From Mediterraneibacter glycyrrhizinilyticus (GTDB taxonomy: Bacteria > Bacillota > Clostridia > Lachnospirales > Lachnospiraceae), in contig NZ_JACJLR010000033.1 of the NCBI RefSeq assembly GCF_016902345.1, forward strand, positions 1 to 38,865: a DNA stretch of 38,865 nucleotides. Direction: 5' to 3'. This document shows, piece after piece, positions 1 through 6,091 of the stretch. The position numbers were made by a program, and so were the translations under genes. The notes under the pieces were generated by a model. It ran no database searches, was not told the origin of the DNA, and was given only the letters and a program-made list of their open reading frames with translations. Position 1 is the first letter of the stretch. Each line of letters starts with the position of its first letter.

Positions 1-105
1 GAGGTGGCTCTCAACAGCGGATTGCCCTTATAATTCAGGTGGCTCTATCGTTCGGAATGGATGGCTCTCTGTAACGGATTGAATGGCTCTGAAGCCACGG
101 AATAC
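1..105. mobile_element. End of an IS21-family-like element (terminal 22-bp tandem repeats)
   Basis: The heptamer TGGCTCT occurs at 5-11, 40-46, 62-68 and 84-90, each followed by a CGGAT or CGGAAT block. The last three lie exactly 22 bp apart, giving three tandem 22-bp units (40-61, 62-83, 84-105). Multiple short repeats of this kind at the termini are typical of IS21-family (IstA/IstB) elements. The array stops at 105, exactly where the neighbouring IS256-type transposase loses its family sequence, so I read this as an IS21-like element inserted into that gene. Its istAB genes would lie left of the window. The family assignment is an inference from the repeat pattern alone. Confidence 0.55.
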
Positions 106-665
106 TCACGCACAGAATAGTGGATTGCATCAATAAAAAGGATCGGATATATTTCATCCAAAGGCCGGTTTTGCCAATCCTCTATTTGCGGCAGGATCTT
201 ATCCGTCACATCTGAGATAAAACCTTCAGATGTTTCAAAACCGTAAATATCCTCTATGGTCTCTGAAATCTGCCGGGTTGTCATTCCCTTTGCATACATG
301 GATATAATCTTCTGGTCAATATCCGAGATATCTTTCTGGCGTTTTTTGACCACCTGCGGCTGGAAGGTTGATTTGCGGTCCTGCGGGACTTCGATTTCCA
401 TAGATCCGTAACTGCTGTTTACCCGTTTGCGCTTATAGCCATTCCGGTAATCGTCATTGTCAGAGCGTTCGGACTTTTCATAGCCAAGATGATCGTCCAT
501 TTCTGCTTCCATCATTTCTTTAATGGTCCCGCCAAGAAGATCCTTCAAGGCATCCTGGATATCTTCAGCGGTCTGAATGTCGTATTCTTCCAGGAGTTGA
601 TGGATAATGTTTCGTTTTCCTTCCGTCATTTGTACCCGATGAACAGGTTTCTTTTGTTTTGCCAT
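45..665 (-). pseudogene. IS256-family (Mutator-type) transposase, 5' part only, interrupted
   Basis: The protein starts MAKQKKPVHRVQMTEGKRN and carries the N-terminal IS256/Mutator features: a region with EMDDHLGYEKSE, then NDDYRNGYKRKRV, then QDISD-type spacer and FIDAIHYSVRE, which contains the first catalytic aspartate (about residue 179) of the DDE triad. Family members are about 400 residues. Here recognisable sequence ends at residue 187 (position about 105), and the last 19 codons come from the inserted IS21-like end. The second D and the E are absent, so it is inactive. Upstream are a ribosome binding site (AGGAGGGCC) and the IS256 end near 722-746. It marks the left boundary of the defence block. 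Confidence 0.85.
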
Positions 666-679
666 AATAAAAGGCCCTC

Positions 680-702
680 CTATGATTTAGATTTTATCAT
701 AG
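680..702. other. Short dyad between the IS256 end and the transposase start
   Basis: CTATGAT at 680-686 is repeated in inverted orientation as ATCATAG at 696-702, with a 9-nt loop. It lies in the leader of the transposase gene and overlaps the ribosome binding site. A hairpin here could limit translation from outside transcripts, as in other insertion sequences; that role is an inference. Confidence 0.35.
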
Positions 703-721
703 AAGAACCTCTTATATTTAC

Positions 722-746
722 GTATTTACAGAAAAACTTTCACACC
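722..746. repeat. Probable terminal inverted repeat of the IS256-type element
   Basis: Read on the minus strand, this stretch begins GGTGTGAAAGTTTTTCTGTA, a typical IS256-family terminus. It lies about 60 bp upstream of the transposase start. The partner repeat is not in the window because the element is broken at 105, so neither the exact end nor a target duplication can be fixed. Confidence 0.5.
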
Positions 747-776
747 GCCAATTTCTTTAACTATAACTATCTATCT

Positions 777-1529
777 TTATATCGTATTTTCTTCTTGAGA
801 GAGATTTTCGATTATTTCAAGAAGTGTTTTTGCGTAATCAAATGCATTTCTTTTTACCGTCTTTTTTGTCACAATTGAACAAAAAAGACAAATCCATATT
901 AATAATCCCACTAAAACAACATACTCCGGAAATGGAGCAATAAGCATTTTCTTTAAGCTAAAGGAATCTATGACTACAAATTCTCTAATTAACAGAATAG
1001 CATATGACACAGTAGCCAAAATTTTACATCCATATAAATTTCTCCAGAAATTGTATTTTTTTAATTCTTGGTATACTCTTGGGAATCTACCTCTATTTGA
1101 ATTAGCATAAGTGCGTAAAAATGTCATTGCACTAATATACTTTTCATCAGATGTTGAATCTACCATTTCCTCTGATAAAGACATGGGTAATGAAACATCC
1201 GCCAAATTATTATTAAACCATTGATGATATTTCATTTTAGAAACACTATCAATTTTATTGTCAGAAAAACGCAGAATTATCGTTGTAGGCATTCCACCTA
1301 ATTCCTCGAACATCTTTCCTTCGTAATTTTTCCCCCATTCACGAGCAATATAGGCCAAGAATGCAATAAGTATTATTGCCAGCGCAAAGGATGTACTTGT
1401 CCCTGACCAACTGTTAGCTACTATTCCGTTATATACTGCTATAATTAGCAGAGGTAAGCCAGCTGTCATAGCTGGCATTACTCTTGCCGCAAAAACAAAA
1501 TCATCAAAATATTTCTTTACTGATTCCAT
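777..1529 (-). CDS. Four-helix membrane protein coupled to the MBL-fold gene (uncharacterised, possible defence effector)
   Basis: A 250-residue protein beginning MESVKKYFDD. It shows two hydrophobic helices near residues 18-38 and 46-64, a cytosolic middle region of about 100 residues, and two more helices near residues 170-188 and 203-222: a 2+2 four-TM plan. Landmarks in the middle are REWGKNYEGKMFEELGGMPT, then NSNRGRFPRVYQELKKYNFW and RNLYGCK. I recall similar GK..GG.PTT...RNL.G proteins as unnamed membrane partners elsewhere but cannot name a family. The ATG overlaps the stop of the MBL gene (TGATG), so the two are translationally coupled. A GTG twelve bases upstream is less likely. The four-TM topology resembles pore-type effectors of nucleotide-signalling defence systems; that role is inference. 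Confidence 0.7.
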   Translation of the reverse strand: MESVKKYFDDFVFAARVMPAMTAGLPLLIIAVYNGIVANSWSGTSTSFALAIILIAFLAYIAREWGKNYEGKMFEELGGMPTTIILRFSDNKIDSVSKMKYHQWFNNNLADVSLPMSLSEEMVDSTSDEKYISAMTFLRTYANSNRGRFPRVYQELKKYNFWRNLYGCKILATVSYAILLIREFVVIDSFSLKKMLIAPFPEYVVLVGLLIWICLFCSIVTKKTVKRNAFDYAKTLLEIIENLSQEENTI

Positions 1530-2623
1530 CAATCTTCCCACTCCTCTACTTTCTGTTCAAACTCAAGTGGTTTCATAGAGGTCCAGCCCTGTCTGTCTGG
1601 CATATTTCTGTGATGGTGAATTATATTACCTTTTGTTTTATATACACTCACACCTCTTCTTGTAAATGCATTAACTACCATTTGAAGCGGGTGATCCGAA
1701 CCGCTTGCAACAGATACAAATGCAGTTTTTCCAGTGGTTTCACCTTCTTCCACAATATCTCCAATCAGACGATTAAGGATGGACGTACTTACATTGTGGC
1801 GACCTCCATGATGTGGCACTTGTATAAAACCCACATTGTCTTTAAGCTTTTTCCCGATGGTTTCGGAATATGTAATGCTTTTATCCAAAGCACGGATTCC
1901 AGCATCACCTGTCAATAAGAAATTATCATCCATTTCTCCATAGATAACAACACTCATTTCATTTTCCGCTGTGGTAGATACGTTCTCACGTAATTTTTCA
2001 CTACTCCATGTTTCGATAAGATTCTTCACATATTGAAAAGCATTCTTTAAAAATTTGGAAAACGCATTGTCGGCACTTTCATTTATCAAAGGTGTTTTTC
2101 TTGATTCAACCAACAACTCAAGGTAAAACTCCTTGCTTGGAGATAGTATTCTTAACTTACCATCAATAACAGTTCCTTGAAACGTTTCATAAATTGGAAT
2201 TCCTTTGTTCTGTGCAATTTCTTCCAAATCATTGATATATGAGTATTCATCTCTCAAACGTCTAATGAGGCTGTCTTTTGTAATGCGACCATCCTTTACT
2301 TTATCCCAAATATCATCTACATATAACCACGGACGATTCATATACAATGCTTGAACCTTAAATTTGTCCAATATATTTTTCAAACCAGAAGTGTGGTCAG
2401 AATCCGAATGGGAACAGATGACATAATCGATAACCTTTTCCGTATCCTCATCAAAATAATACTGATTTAGATGCTGTTCCAATTTTTCTCCGTGGGCTTG
2501 CAACCCACCATCGTACACTGCAATTTTATAATTGCCAAATAAATCCTTCCAACGTAAGGCGATGGCATCAGCATCTTTTTTACACTCATCGCCCACGCCA
2601 ACAAAATCAATTTCGTAAGCCAT
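1529..2623 (-). CDS. ComEC/Rec2-like metallo-beta-lactamase-fold hydrolase
   Basis: A 364-residue soluble protein starting MAYEIDFVGVGDE; this start has an AAGG ribosome binding site, whereas an upstream ATG at 2674 has none. Metal-binding motifs are clear: SHSDSDHTSG (H72-x-D74-x-D76-H77, the ComEC form of HxHxDH), FLLTGDAG, VPHHGGRHN, and a late SGSDHPL histidine. It has no membrane segments, unlike true ComEC, so it is the stand-alone MBL type. Such enzymes hydrolyse phosphoesters, in ComEC-type proteins usually nucleic acid or nucleotide substrates; the substrate here is unknown. Its stop overlaps the start of the four-TM gene, so the products probably act together, perhaps with the MBL enzyme controlling a nucleotide signal. 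Gene neighbours point to phage defence. Confidence 0.75.
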   Translation of the reverse strand: MAYEIDFVGVGDECKKDADAIALRWKDLFGNYKIAVYDGGLQAHGEKLEQHLNQYYFDEDTEKVIDYVICSHSDSDHTSGLKNILDKFKVQALYMNRPWLYVDDIWDKVKDGRITKDSLIRRLRDEYSYINDLEEIAQNKGIPIYETFQGTVIDGKLRILSPSKEFYLELLVESRKTPLINESADNAFSKFLKNAFQYVKNLIETWSSEKLRENVSTTAENEMSVVIYGEMDDNFLLTGDAGIRALDKSITYSETIGKKLKDNVGFIQVPHHGGRHNVSTSILNRLIGDIVEEGETTGKTAFVSVASGSDHPLQMVVNAFTRRGVSVYKTKGNIIHHHRNMPDRQGWTSMKPLEFEQKVEEWED

Positions 2624-2792
2624 TTTGCCTTCTTTCTGCAAATGCACATGACTTTTCTGGCCATTCCGAATCATGTCATTTGCTTGTCTTATAGTAATCA
2701 GTTACGCTCCCGGAGCTATTAGCAAACAACATGATCGAGTGCTAACAGTTATATGCTATCATAATTTCTTCCGTTTTTCAAGCGTTTTTGTC

Positions 2793-2816
2793 TTATTTTC
2801 GTAATTCTTACGAATA
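2793..2816. promoter_or_regulatory. Operator-like dyad in the divergent MBL/ATPase intergenic region
   Basis: An imperfect inverted repeat centred on CGTAATTCTTACG, with flanking TTATT and AATAA arms, lies about 17 bp upstream of the -35 of the ATPase promoter. The spacer between the divergent genes is very AT-rich. It could bind a regulator of both transcripts; no regulator gene is adjacent. This is inference. Confidence 0.3.
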
Positions 2817-2832
2817 AGTATATAAAATGTTC

Positions 2833-2861
2833 TTTACTTTGTTCATTTTTTGTGTTATAGT
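2833..2861 (+). promoter_or_regulatory. Sigma-A-type promoter of the AAA ATPase gene
   Basis: The -35 TTTACT (2833-2838) and -10 TATAGT (2856-2861) are separated by exactly 17 bp. The leader to the ATG at 2918 is about 50 nt and contains a GGAGA ribosome binding site. Confidence 0.55.
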
Positions 2862-2917
2862 ATATTCGTGAAATTATATTTTTACTTATTTATTATTTAG
2901 AAAACGGAGATACTAAA

Positions 2918-4243
2918 ATGTTTGAATATGTTAAACTCAAAAATTACAAATCTTTCGGTGATGTAGAATTCAATCTATTAGACAAGAATGGGACGCCCAA
3001 AAAACTACTATTGATTTACGGAAAAAATGGTGTTGGAAAATCCAATTTAGCCTCCGCTTTTTTTATGCTTTCAGAAACTCTTCGCACTATGGATGTTCGT
3101 GATATTATGCAATCCATATTATCTGATCCAGACAATCTTAAAGATGAAGATTTTTCTCGTTACTTAAAAATGAGATATAAGGACATCGAAACATTGATTC
3201 AAGAAAATAAAATGGTGGGGAGCGAAGAACCCATGTATCTTGAATTCAGTTTCCAGTTGCACGGAAAAAGTGGACGTTATATTTTAGAAACCAACGACTC
3301 TCAAATCATACACGAACGATTGGAATACACTCTTACAAGAAATCGTGGTGCTTATTTTGATATTACACCAGATAAAGCCACAATCAGTCCTAAGATTTTT
3401 CTGGAAAATACAGCCTATCAAGAAATCAAAAAAGCTTGTAGCAAATATTGGGGAAAACATTCTTTATTAGCAATATTGATGCACGAATCCGATGACAAAG
3501 CTGATATGTATATAAAGGAGCAAATTAGTGACCATTTTGATTCGGTTCTCGAATTTTTCTCCCGTACTTCATGTAAAGTAAAATTCGGTAGCCGCCAAGA
3601 ACGAGGTATTATCGGACTTCCTCCTGAAATATTCGGTCACTATGATGAAGGAAATATTCGCCTTGATGAAGAAACTCTTTTAGATCGAACTGAAAGCATG
3701 TTGAATACATTTTTCCAAAACACCTACACCGATATTCAAAAGGTATATTATAAAAGAGTCCATAAAGAAAATCGTATTAATTACAGATTGATGGTTACCA
3801 AATATATCGCAGGCATGGAACGAGATATCGAATTTTCTTTAGAATCCACAGGAACACAATCTCTTCTTCAGCTATTACCATTTATGCTTGTAGTTGTAAA
3901 GGGATCCGTTGCCATCATTGACGAATTTGACACAGCTCTCCATGATATTCTGGTCGAAAGCTTAGTTTCTGCTCTAAACAAAGACTCCGAAGGGCAACTT
4001 ATCCTTACAACTCATAATACACTGTTAATGGAATCAGATATTCCTAAAGAAAGCATTTATGTCATTGATGAAACCGAAAATGGAAACAAAGAAATACAAT
4101 GCATTACACATTACGATAGCAAAATCCATAAAAACACTAACCTTAGAAATCAGTATATCCATGGAAACTACCATGGCATTCCTGTTAGAGCCTCTATCGA
4201 CTTCAATTCTTTATTAGAAACATTAGAAAACGATTTAAACTAA
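2918..4243 (+). CDS. Lone AAA-family ATPase (AAA_15/AAA_21, OLD/RecF-like), probable abortive-infection component
   Basis: A 441-residue protein starting MFEYVKLKNYKSFGDVEFNL, the usual N-terminus of SMC/RecF-related AAA_15/AAA_21 ATPases. Walker A is GKNGVGKSN (residues about 35-43). A long insertion-rich middle follows, then a Walker B AIIDEFDTALHD and the switch histidine in LTTHNTLLM. It is soluble. There is no TOPRIM nuclease domain as in OLD, and no adjacent RloB or PtuB-type nuclease gene. Such ATPases are core parts of several phage-exclusion systems (AbiL-, RloA- and Septu-like), where a partner supplies the toxic activity. Possible partners are the divergent MBL/4TM pair or the convergent AbiF. 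A good terminator directly follows, so it is a single-gene transcript. Confidence 0.8.
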   Translation: MFEYVKLKNYKSFGDVEFNLLDKNGTPKKLLLIYGKNGVGKSNLASAFFMLSETLRTMDVRDIMQSILSDPDNLKDEDFSRYLKMRYKDIETLIQENKMVGSEEPMYLEFSFQLHGKSGRYILETNDSQIIHERLEYTLTRNRGAYFDITPDKATISPKIFLENTAYQEIKKACSKYWGKHSLLAILMHESDDKADMYIKEQISDHFDSVLEFFSRTSCKVKFGSRQERGIIGLPPEIFGHYDEGNIRLDEETLLDRTESMLNTFFQNTYTDIQKVYYKRVHKENRINYRLMVTKYIAGMERDIEFSLESTGTQSLLQLLPFMLVVVKGSVAIIDEFDTALHDILVESLVSALNKDSEGQLILTTHNTLLMESDIPKESIYVIDETENGNKEIQCITHYDSKIHKNTNLRNQYIHGNYHGIPVRASIDFNSLLETLENDLN

Positions 4244-4248
4244 TCTCA

Positions 4249-4290
4249 AAGAGCTGAATTCCTCAAACACCGGAATCCAGCTCTTATTTA
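4249..4290 (+). terminator. Terminator of the AAA ATPase gene
   Basis: AAGAGCTGAATTCC (4249-4262) pairs with GGAATCCAGCTCTT (4272-4285) with one mismatch, followed by ATTTAT. It begins a few bases after the stop codon. Confidence 0.7.
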
Positions 4291-4315
4291 TACATAGATC
4301 AATTCCATCAAAAAT

Positions 4316-4343
4316 GGCGAAGTGCTTATCGTAACACTCCGCC
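4316..4343. other. Hairpin in the ATPase/abiF intergenic region
   Basis: GGCGAAGTG pairs with CACTCCGCC around a 10-nt loop, with one A-C mismatch. It sits between the ATPase terminator and the next hairpin and has no T tract. Function unknown. Confidence 0.3.
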
Positions 4344-4348
4344 GAAAG

Positions 4349-4382
4349 CCTAACCGGTTTGAGCAAAAAATGCTTGGTTAGG
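4349..4382 (-). terminator. Possible terminator downstream of abiF
   Basis: CCTAACC (4349-4355) pairs with GGTTAGG (4376-4382), and the loop contains a second small stem, AGCA/TGCT, around a T/A run. It lies just past the abiF stop. The T tract after the stem is weak, so termination is uncertain. Confidence 0.35.
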
Positions 4383-4415
4383 TCTGCTTTACTATTTTAT
4401 GCAGCTCTGCTTCAT

Positions 4416-5324
4416 TTATACACTTAGATGTGCTTTCCAATCCGCCGGAAGATTCATTGCTGTAAGACTGACTACACCAATATTATTTTGAATCAGCTTA
4501 TCAAAAGCATCAACAAATACTGCCCACTCCTCATCGGATGAACGCAGATACTTCATCGCCAGTAGGATTTGATATAAACCGTTATGTACCGGCGGTGGTG
4601 TAACTTTATCTGCATCCAGAATTTCCGGTGTCGTATGTATTGTTCGGTTGTAAATTCTGGAATTATGAGCACACATATTACGCAATACTGAAACACCCTG
4701 TATCCATGAAGCAAACATTTTCTGCGATGGATTTACCAAATTTCCTTTTTTCGATTTATATTGGTAATTAGCCGCCAATATAGAATATGAACTTCCAGTA
4801 CCTGTTTTCAAATTCTTAATTATCTTCGATAGCGTACCAAATGAAAGAACTTCAACAGCTGCCCATACGGGTACCTCTCCATCATGATTGTCAAAATTAT
4901 GTTTTATAAACACATCATTAGAACGAGCAATTTCTGACGCTACTGTAGACATATTCTGCCAATACAGTTTTTTCTCTTTGAAAATCGATGAATCCTGCAA
5001 AACAAGTGGTTCTCCGTGTATAAGCAACGCTTCCACTAATCTTACTCTCAAAGCCACTTCAATCTTGGAAATCATTGAAAAAATCAACGCAGATAATTCC
5101 TGATCAAATTGATACAGCTTTAAAACATCTTCAAACTTTGTTCCCGGAACATACTTCTTTGAAGCATTGTCATATAAATGGAACGAATATCCACGCAAAC
5201 GATAAAATCCAACTGACTTTAATGCCTTTTCTACGTCCGCATGAGAAGTAATTACCATTCCCGCATCAATATATGATTGCACCTGCTGTGCTATTGTTAA
5301 TATTTGTTTTGGATATTGATACAT
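4416..5324 (-). CDS. abiF: AbiD/AbiF-type abortive infection protein (Abi_2 family, HEPN nuclease)
   Basis: A 302-residue protein starting MYQYPKQILTIAQQVQSYID. This ATG has a GGGGTG ribosome binding site; upstream in-frame ATGs lie inside the structured RNA. Abi_2 hallmarks are present: the N-terminal ALKSVGFYRLRGYSFHLYD, then FDQELSALIFSMISKIEVAL, PVWAAVEVLSFGTLSK, and the C-terminal RNMCAHNSRIYNR, a HEPN RxxxxH motif (R215 and H220) expected to form the RNase site. Family knowledge: AbiD/AbiF proteins abort phage infection in lactococci, are related to Cas13 through their HEPN domain, and often follow a conserved structured RNA. Here such an RNA and a consensus promoter lie directly upstream, so protein and RNA probably form a toxin/antitoxin-like defence unit. 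Confidence 0.88.
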   Translation of the reverse strand: MYQYPKQILTIAQQVQSYIDAGMVITSHADVEKALKSVGFYRLRGYSFHLYDNASKKYVPGTKFEDVLKLYQFDQELSALIFSMISKIEVALRVRLVEALLIHGEPLVLQDSSIFKEKKLYWQNMSTVASEIARSNDVFIKHNFDNHDGEVPVWAAVEVLSFGTLSKIIKNLKTGTGSSYSILAANYQYKSKKGNLVNPSQKMFASWIQGVSVLRNMCAHNSRIYNRTIHTTPEILDADKVTPPPVHNGLYQILLAMKYLRSSDEEWAVFVDAFDKLIQNNIGVVSLTAMNLPADWKAHLSV

Positions 5325-5336
5325 AAAACACCCCAT

Positions 5337-5392
5337 AAATGAAAAAGTCCCACCGGGTTGCGCATGAAAATCAGAGGCGTGGTGGGTTCTGT
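5337..5392 (-). ncRNA. Putative abiF-type structured RNA
   Basis: Transcribed towards abiF from the promoter at 5400-5427. On the minus strand CCCACC (5386-5381) pairs with GGTGGG (5354-5349), and inside this CGC (5379-5377) pairs with GCG (5363-5361) around an 11-13-nt loop. The outer stem is followed by GACTTTTTCAT, which to my recollection matches the end of the abiF RNA motif found upstream of abiF genes. The 5' end should lie about 7 nt after the -10, near 5393. The 3' end could be in the T run or continue into the abiF mRNA. The limits given are approximate. Confidence 0.6.
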
Positions 5393-5399
5393 TACTATC

Positions 5400-5427
5400 A
5401 TTATACAACTTTTATTGCGGCTGTCAA
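5400..5427 (-). promoter_or_regulatory. Consensus sigma-A promoter for the RNA/abiF unit
   Basis: Minus-strand -35 TTGACA (5427-5422) and -10 TATAAT (5405-5400) both match the consensus perfectly, with a 16-bp spacer. Both hexamers being perfect is unusual in this window and fits strong constitutive synthesis of a short RNA in excess over AbiF. Confidence 0.8.
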
Positions 5428-5462
5428 GATTCCTTTCTCAAAAAAGAATCCAAGCTCCCACT

Positions 5463-5519
5463 ATTGCCTATGGTACTTACCTGTTACACGCAGTGTAACA
5501 GGTAAGTACCATAGGCAAT
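5463..5519. repeat. Perfect 27-bp inverted repeat with 3-nt spacer
   Basis: Left arm 5463-5489 and right arm 5493-5519 are exact reverse complements, separated only by GCA. The outer bases are ATTGCCTATGGTAC and the inner bases CTGTTACAC. No T tract follows on either strand. It lies about 35 bp upstream of the abiF promoter and about 20 bp past the tnpV pseudogene stop. It could be a recombination or protein-binding site, a transposon-derived cruciform, or a source of a hairpin RNA; the sequence does not decide. Confidence 0.8.
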
Positions 5520-5538
5520 TATCTATAAATCATTTCGT

Positions 5539-5895
5539 TCAACAGAATTTCTTCTGCACGATTGTGGATGCTGCCCCTTCTCTTATTCTCTGAATCCATT
5601 CCCACTGATTATCCGCTTTCATCTTCTCAGTTACAGATTCAGTTTTTTACATCTGACTGATAATAACCTGTAATCTCTTTTGTGCCTGCTCATTTGTATC
5701 AGCAAGGTAATTCCAGATCCAACAACTCAGCACCAAATCATTAAACAACATCGGATTATTCTGCCTCAAATATTCTCGATGCATACGTCCATGCTTTCCA
5801 ATAGGGCGTTCTTCTCCCTGCAATCTTAAATCAGGTATGTAATAATCCCCAACCAGTACATAATCAATTCCATTCTTCGTAATTTTTTACTTCAT
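5539..5895 (-). pseudogene. tnpV: tnpV-type transposon-encoded protein, decayed by two in-frame stops
   Basis: A 119-codon frame from an ATG at 5895 to a TGA at 5539. Translation ignoring internal stops gives the TnpV plan: DYVLVGDYYIPDL, then PIGKHGRMHREYLRQNN, then MLFNDLVLSCWIWNYLADTN, and a C-terminal TEKMKADNQWEWIQRIRE. TnpV occurs in clostridial mobilisable transposons (Tn4451/Tn4453 type) and in many integrative elements of gut Firmicutes. Two in-frame TAA codons, at codon 3 (5889-5887) and codon 83 (5649-5647), each sit in a TAAAAAA run, so the gene is probably dead. An AGAGG lies about 10 nt upstream of the ATG. It shows that a mobile element once entered here. Confidence 0.7.
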
Positions 5896-6022
5896 CGTAT
5901 TTTGACCTCTTTCACAACGTATTTATCATAGCTTGACTTTCATCTGTCGTAAAAGTGTCGTAAATTCAAGTCGCATTTTAAAAGAGTCCTTGATTTATAA
6001 AGGTTTTCAGTACCCAATACAT
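5896..6022. other. Remnant of mobile-element end sequence, no gene
   Basis: This stretch holds no credible gene. TGTCGTAAA occurs twice in tandem (5945-5953 and 5956-5964, 11-bp period). A short minus-strand frame reading KMRLEFTTLLRQMKVKL runs through it without a start or ribosome binding site. Its right border coincides with the point where the phosphatase stump at 6023-6058 loses homology, so it is probably the edge of the element that carried tnpV. Confidence 0.35.
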
Positions 6023-6058
6023 CACCTGCCGTGGCAGATGAATAGTATTTTAATCATA
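6023..6058 (-). pseudogene. Stump of a low-molecular-weight protein-tyrosine phosphatase gene
   Basis: The 12 codons after a good ribosome binding site (GGGAGG, plus-strand 6069-6074) read MIKILFICHGR and stop. MIKILFxCHGNICRSPMAEF is the standard start of low-molecular-weight tyrosine phosphatases in this group: the nucleophilic cysteine is at position 8, and the CX5R loop should continue NICRS. Homology stops after the glycine, inside the active-site loop, so an insertion or deletion removed the rest. I did not find the missing part elsewhere in the window. It shares the strand of the FokI-like gene and follows it closely. Confidence 0.6.
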
Positions 6059-6091
6059 TTTCTATAGCCTCCCTTTTTCATTACTATATAA

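Noticed and set aside
5-105. Regular 22-bp repeats as a CRISPR array
   Set aside because: Repeats are directly tandem without variable spacers and the units diverge; they fit IS21-type terminal repeats better, and no cas genes are present.
489-878. Plus-strand frame over the IS256 end as a gene
   Set aside because: It is antisense to the transposase and the membrane gene, has no ribosome binding site or recognisable domain, and is rich in Phe/Cys as expected of shadow frames.
4348-4383. Integron attC recombination site
   Set aside because: The GCCTAAC and GTTAGGT cores fit the rule, but the whole site is only 36 bp, shorter than known attC sites, and no integrase or cassette array is seen.
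5945-5964. TGTCGTAAA tandem pair as a regulator operator
   Set aside because: Only two copies, inside decayed mobile-element sequence with no promoter next to it; not enough to call an operator.
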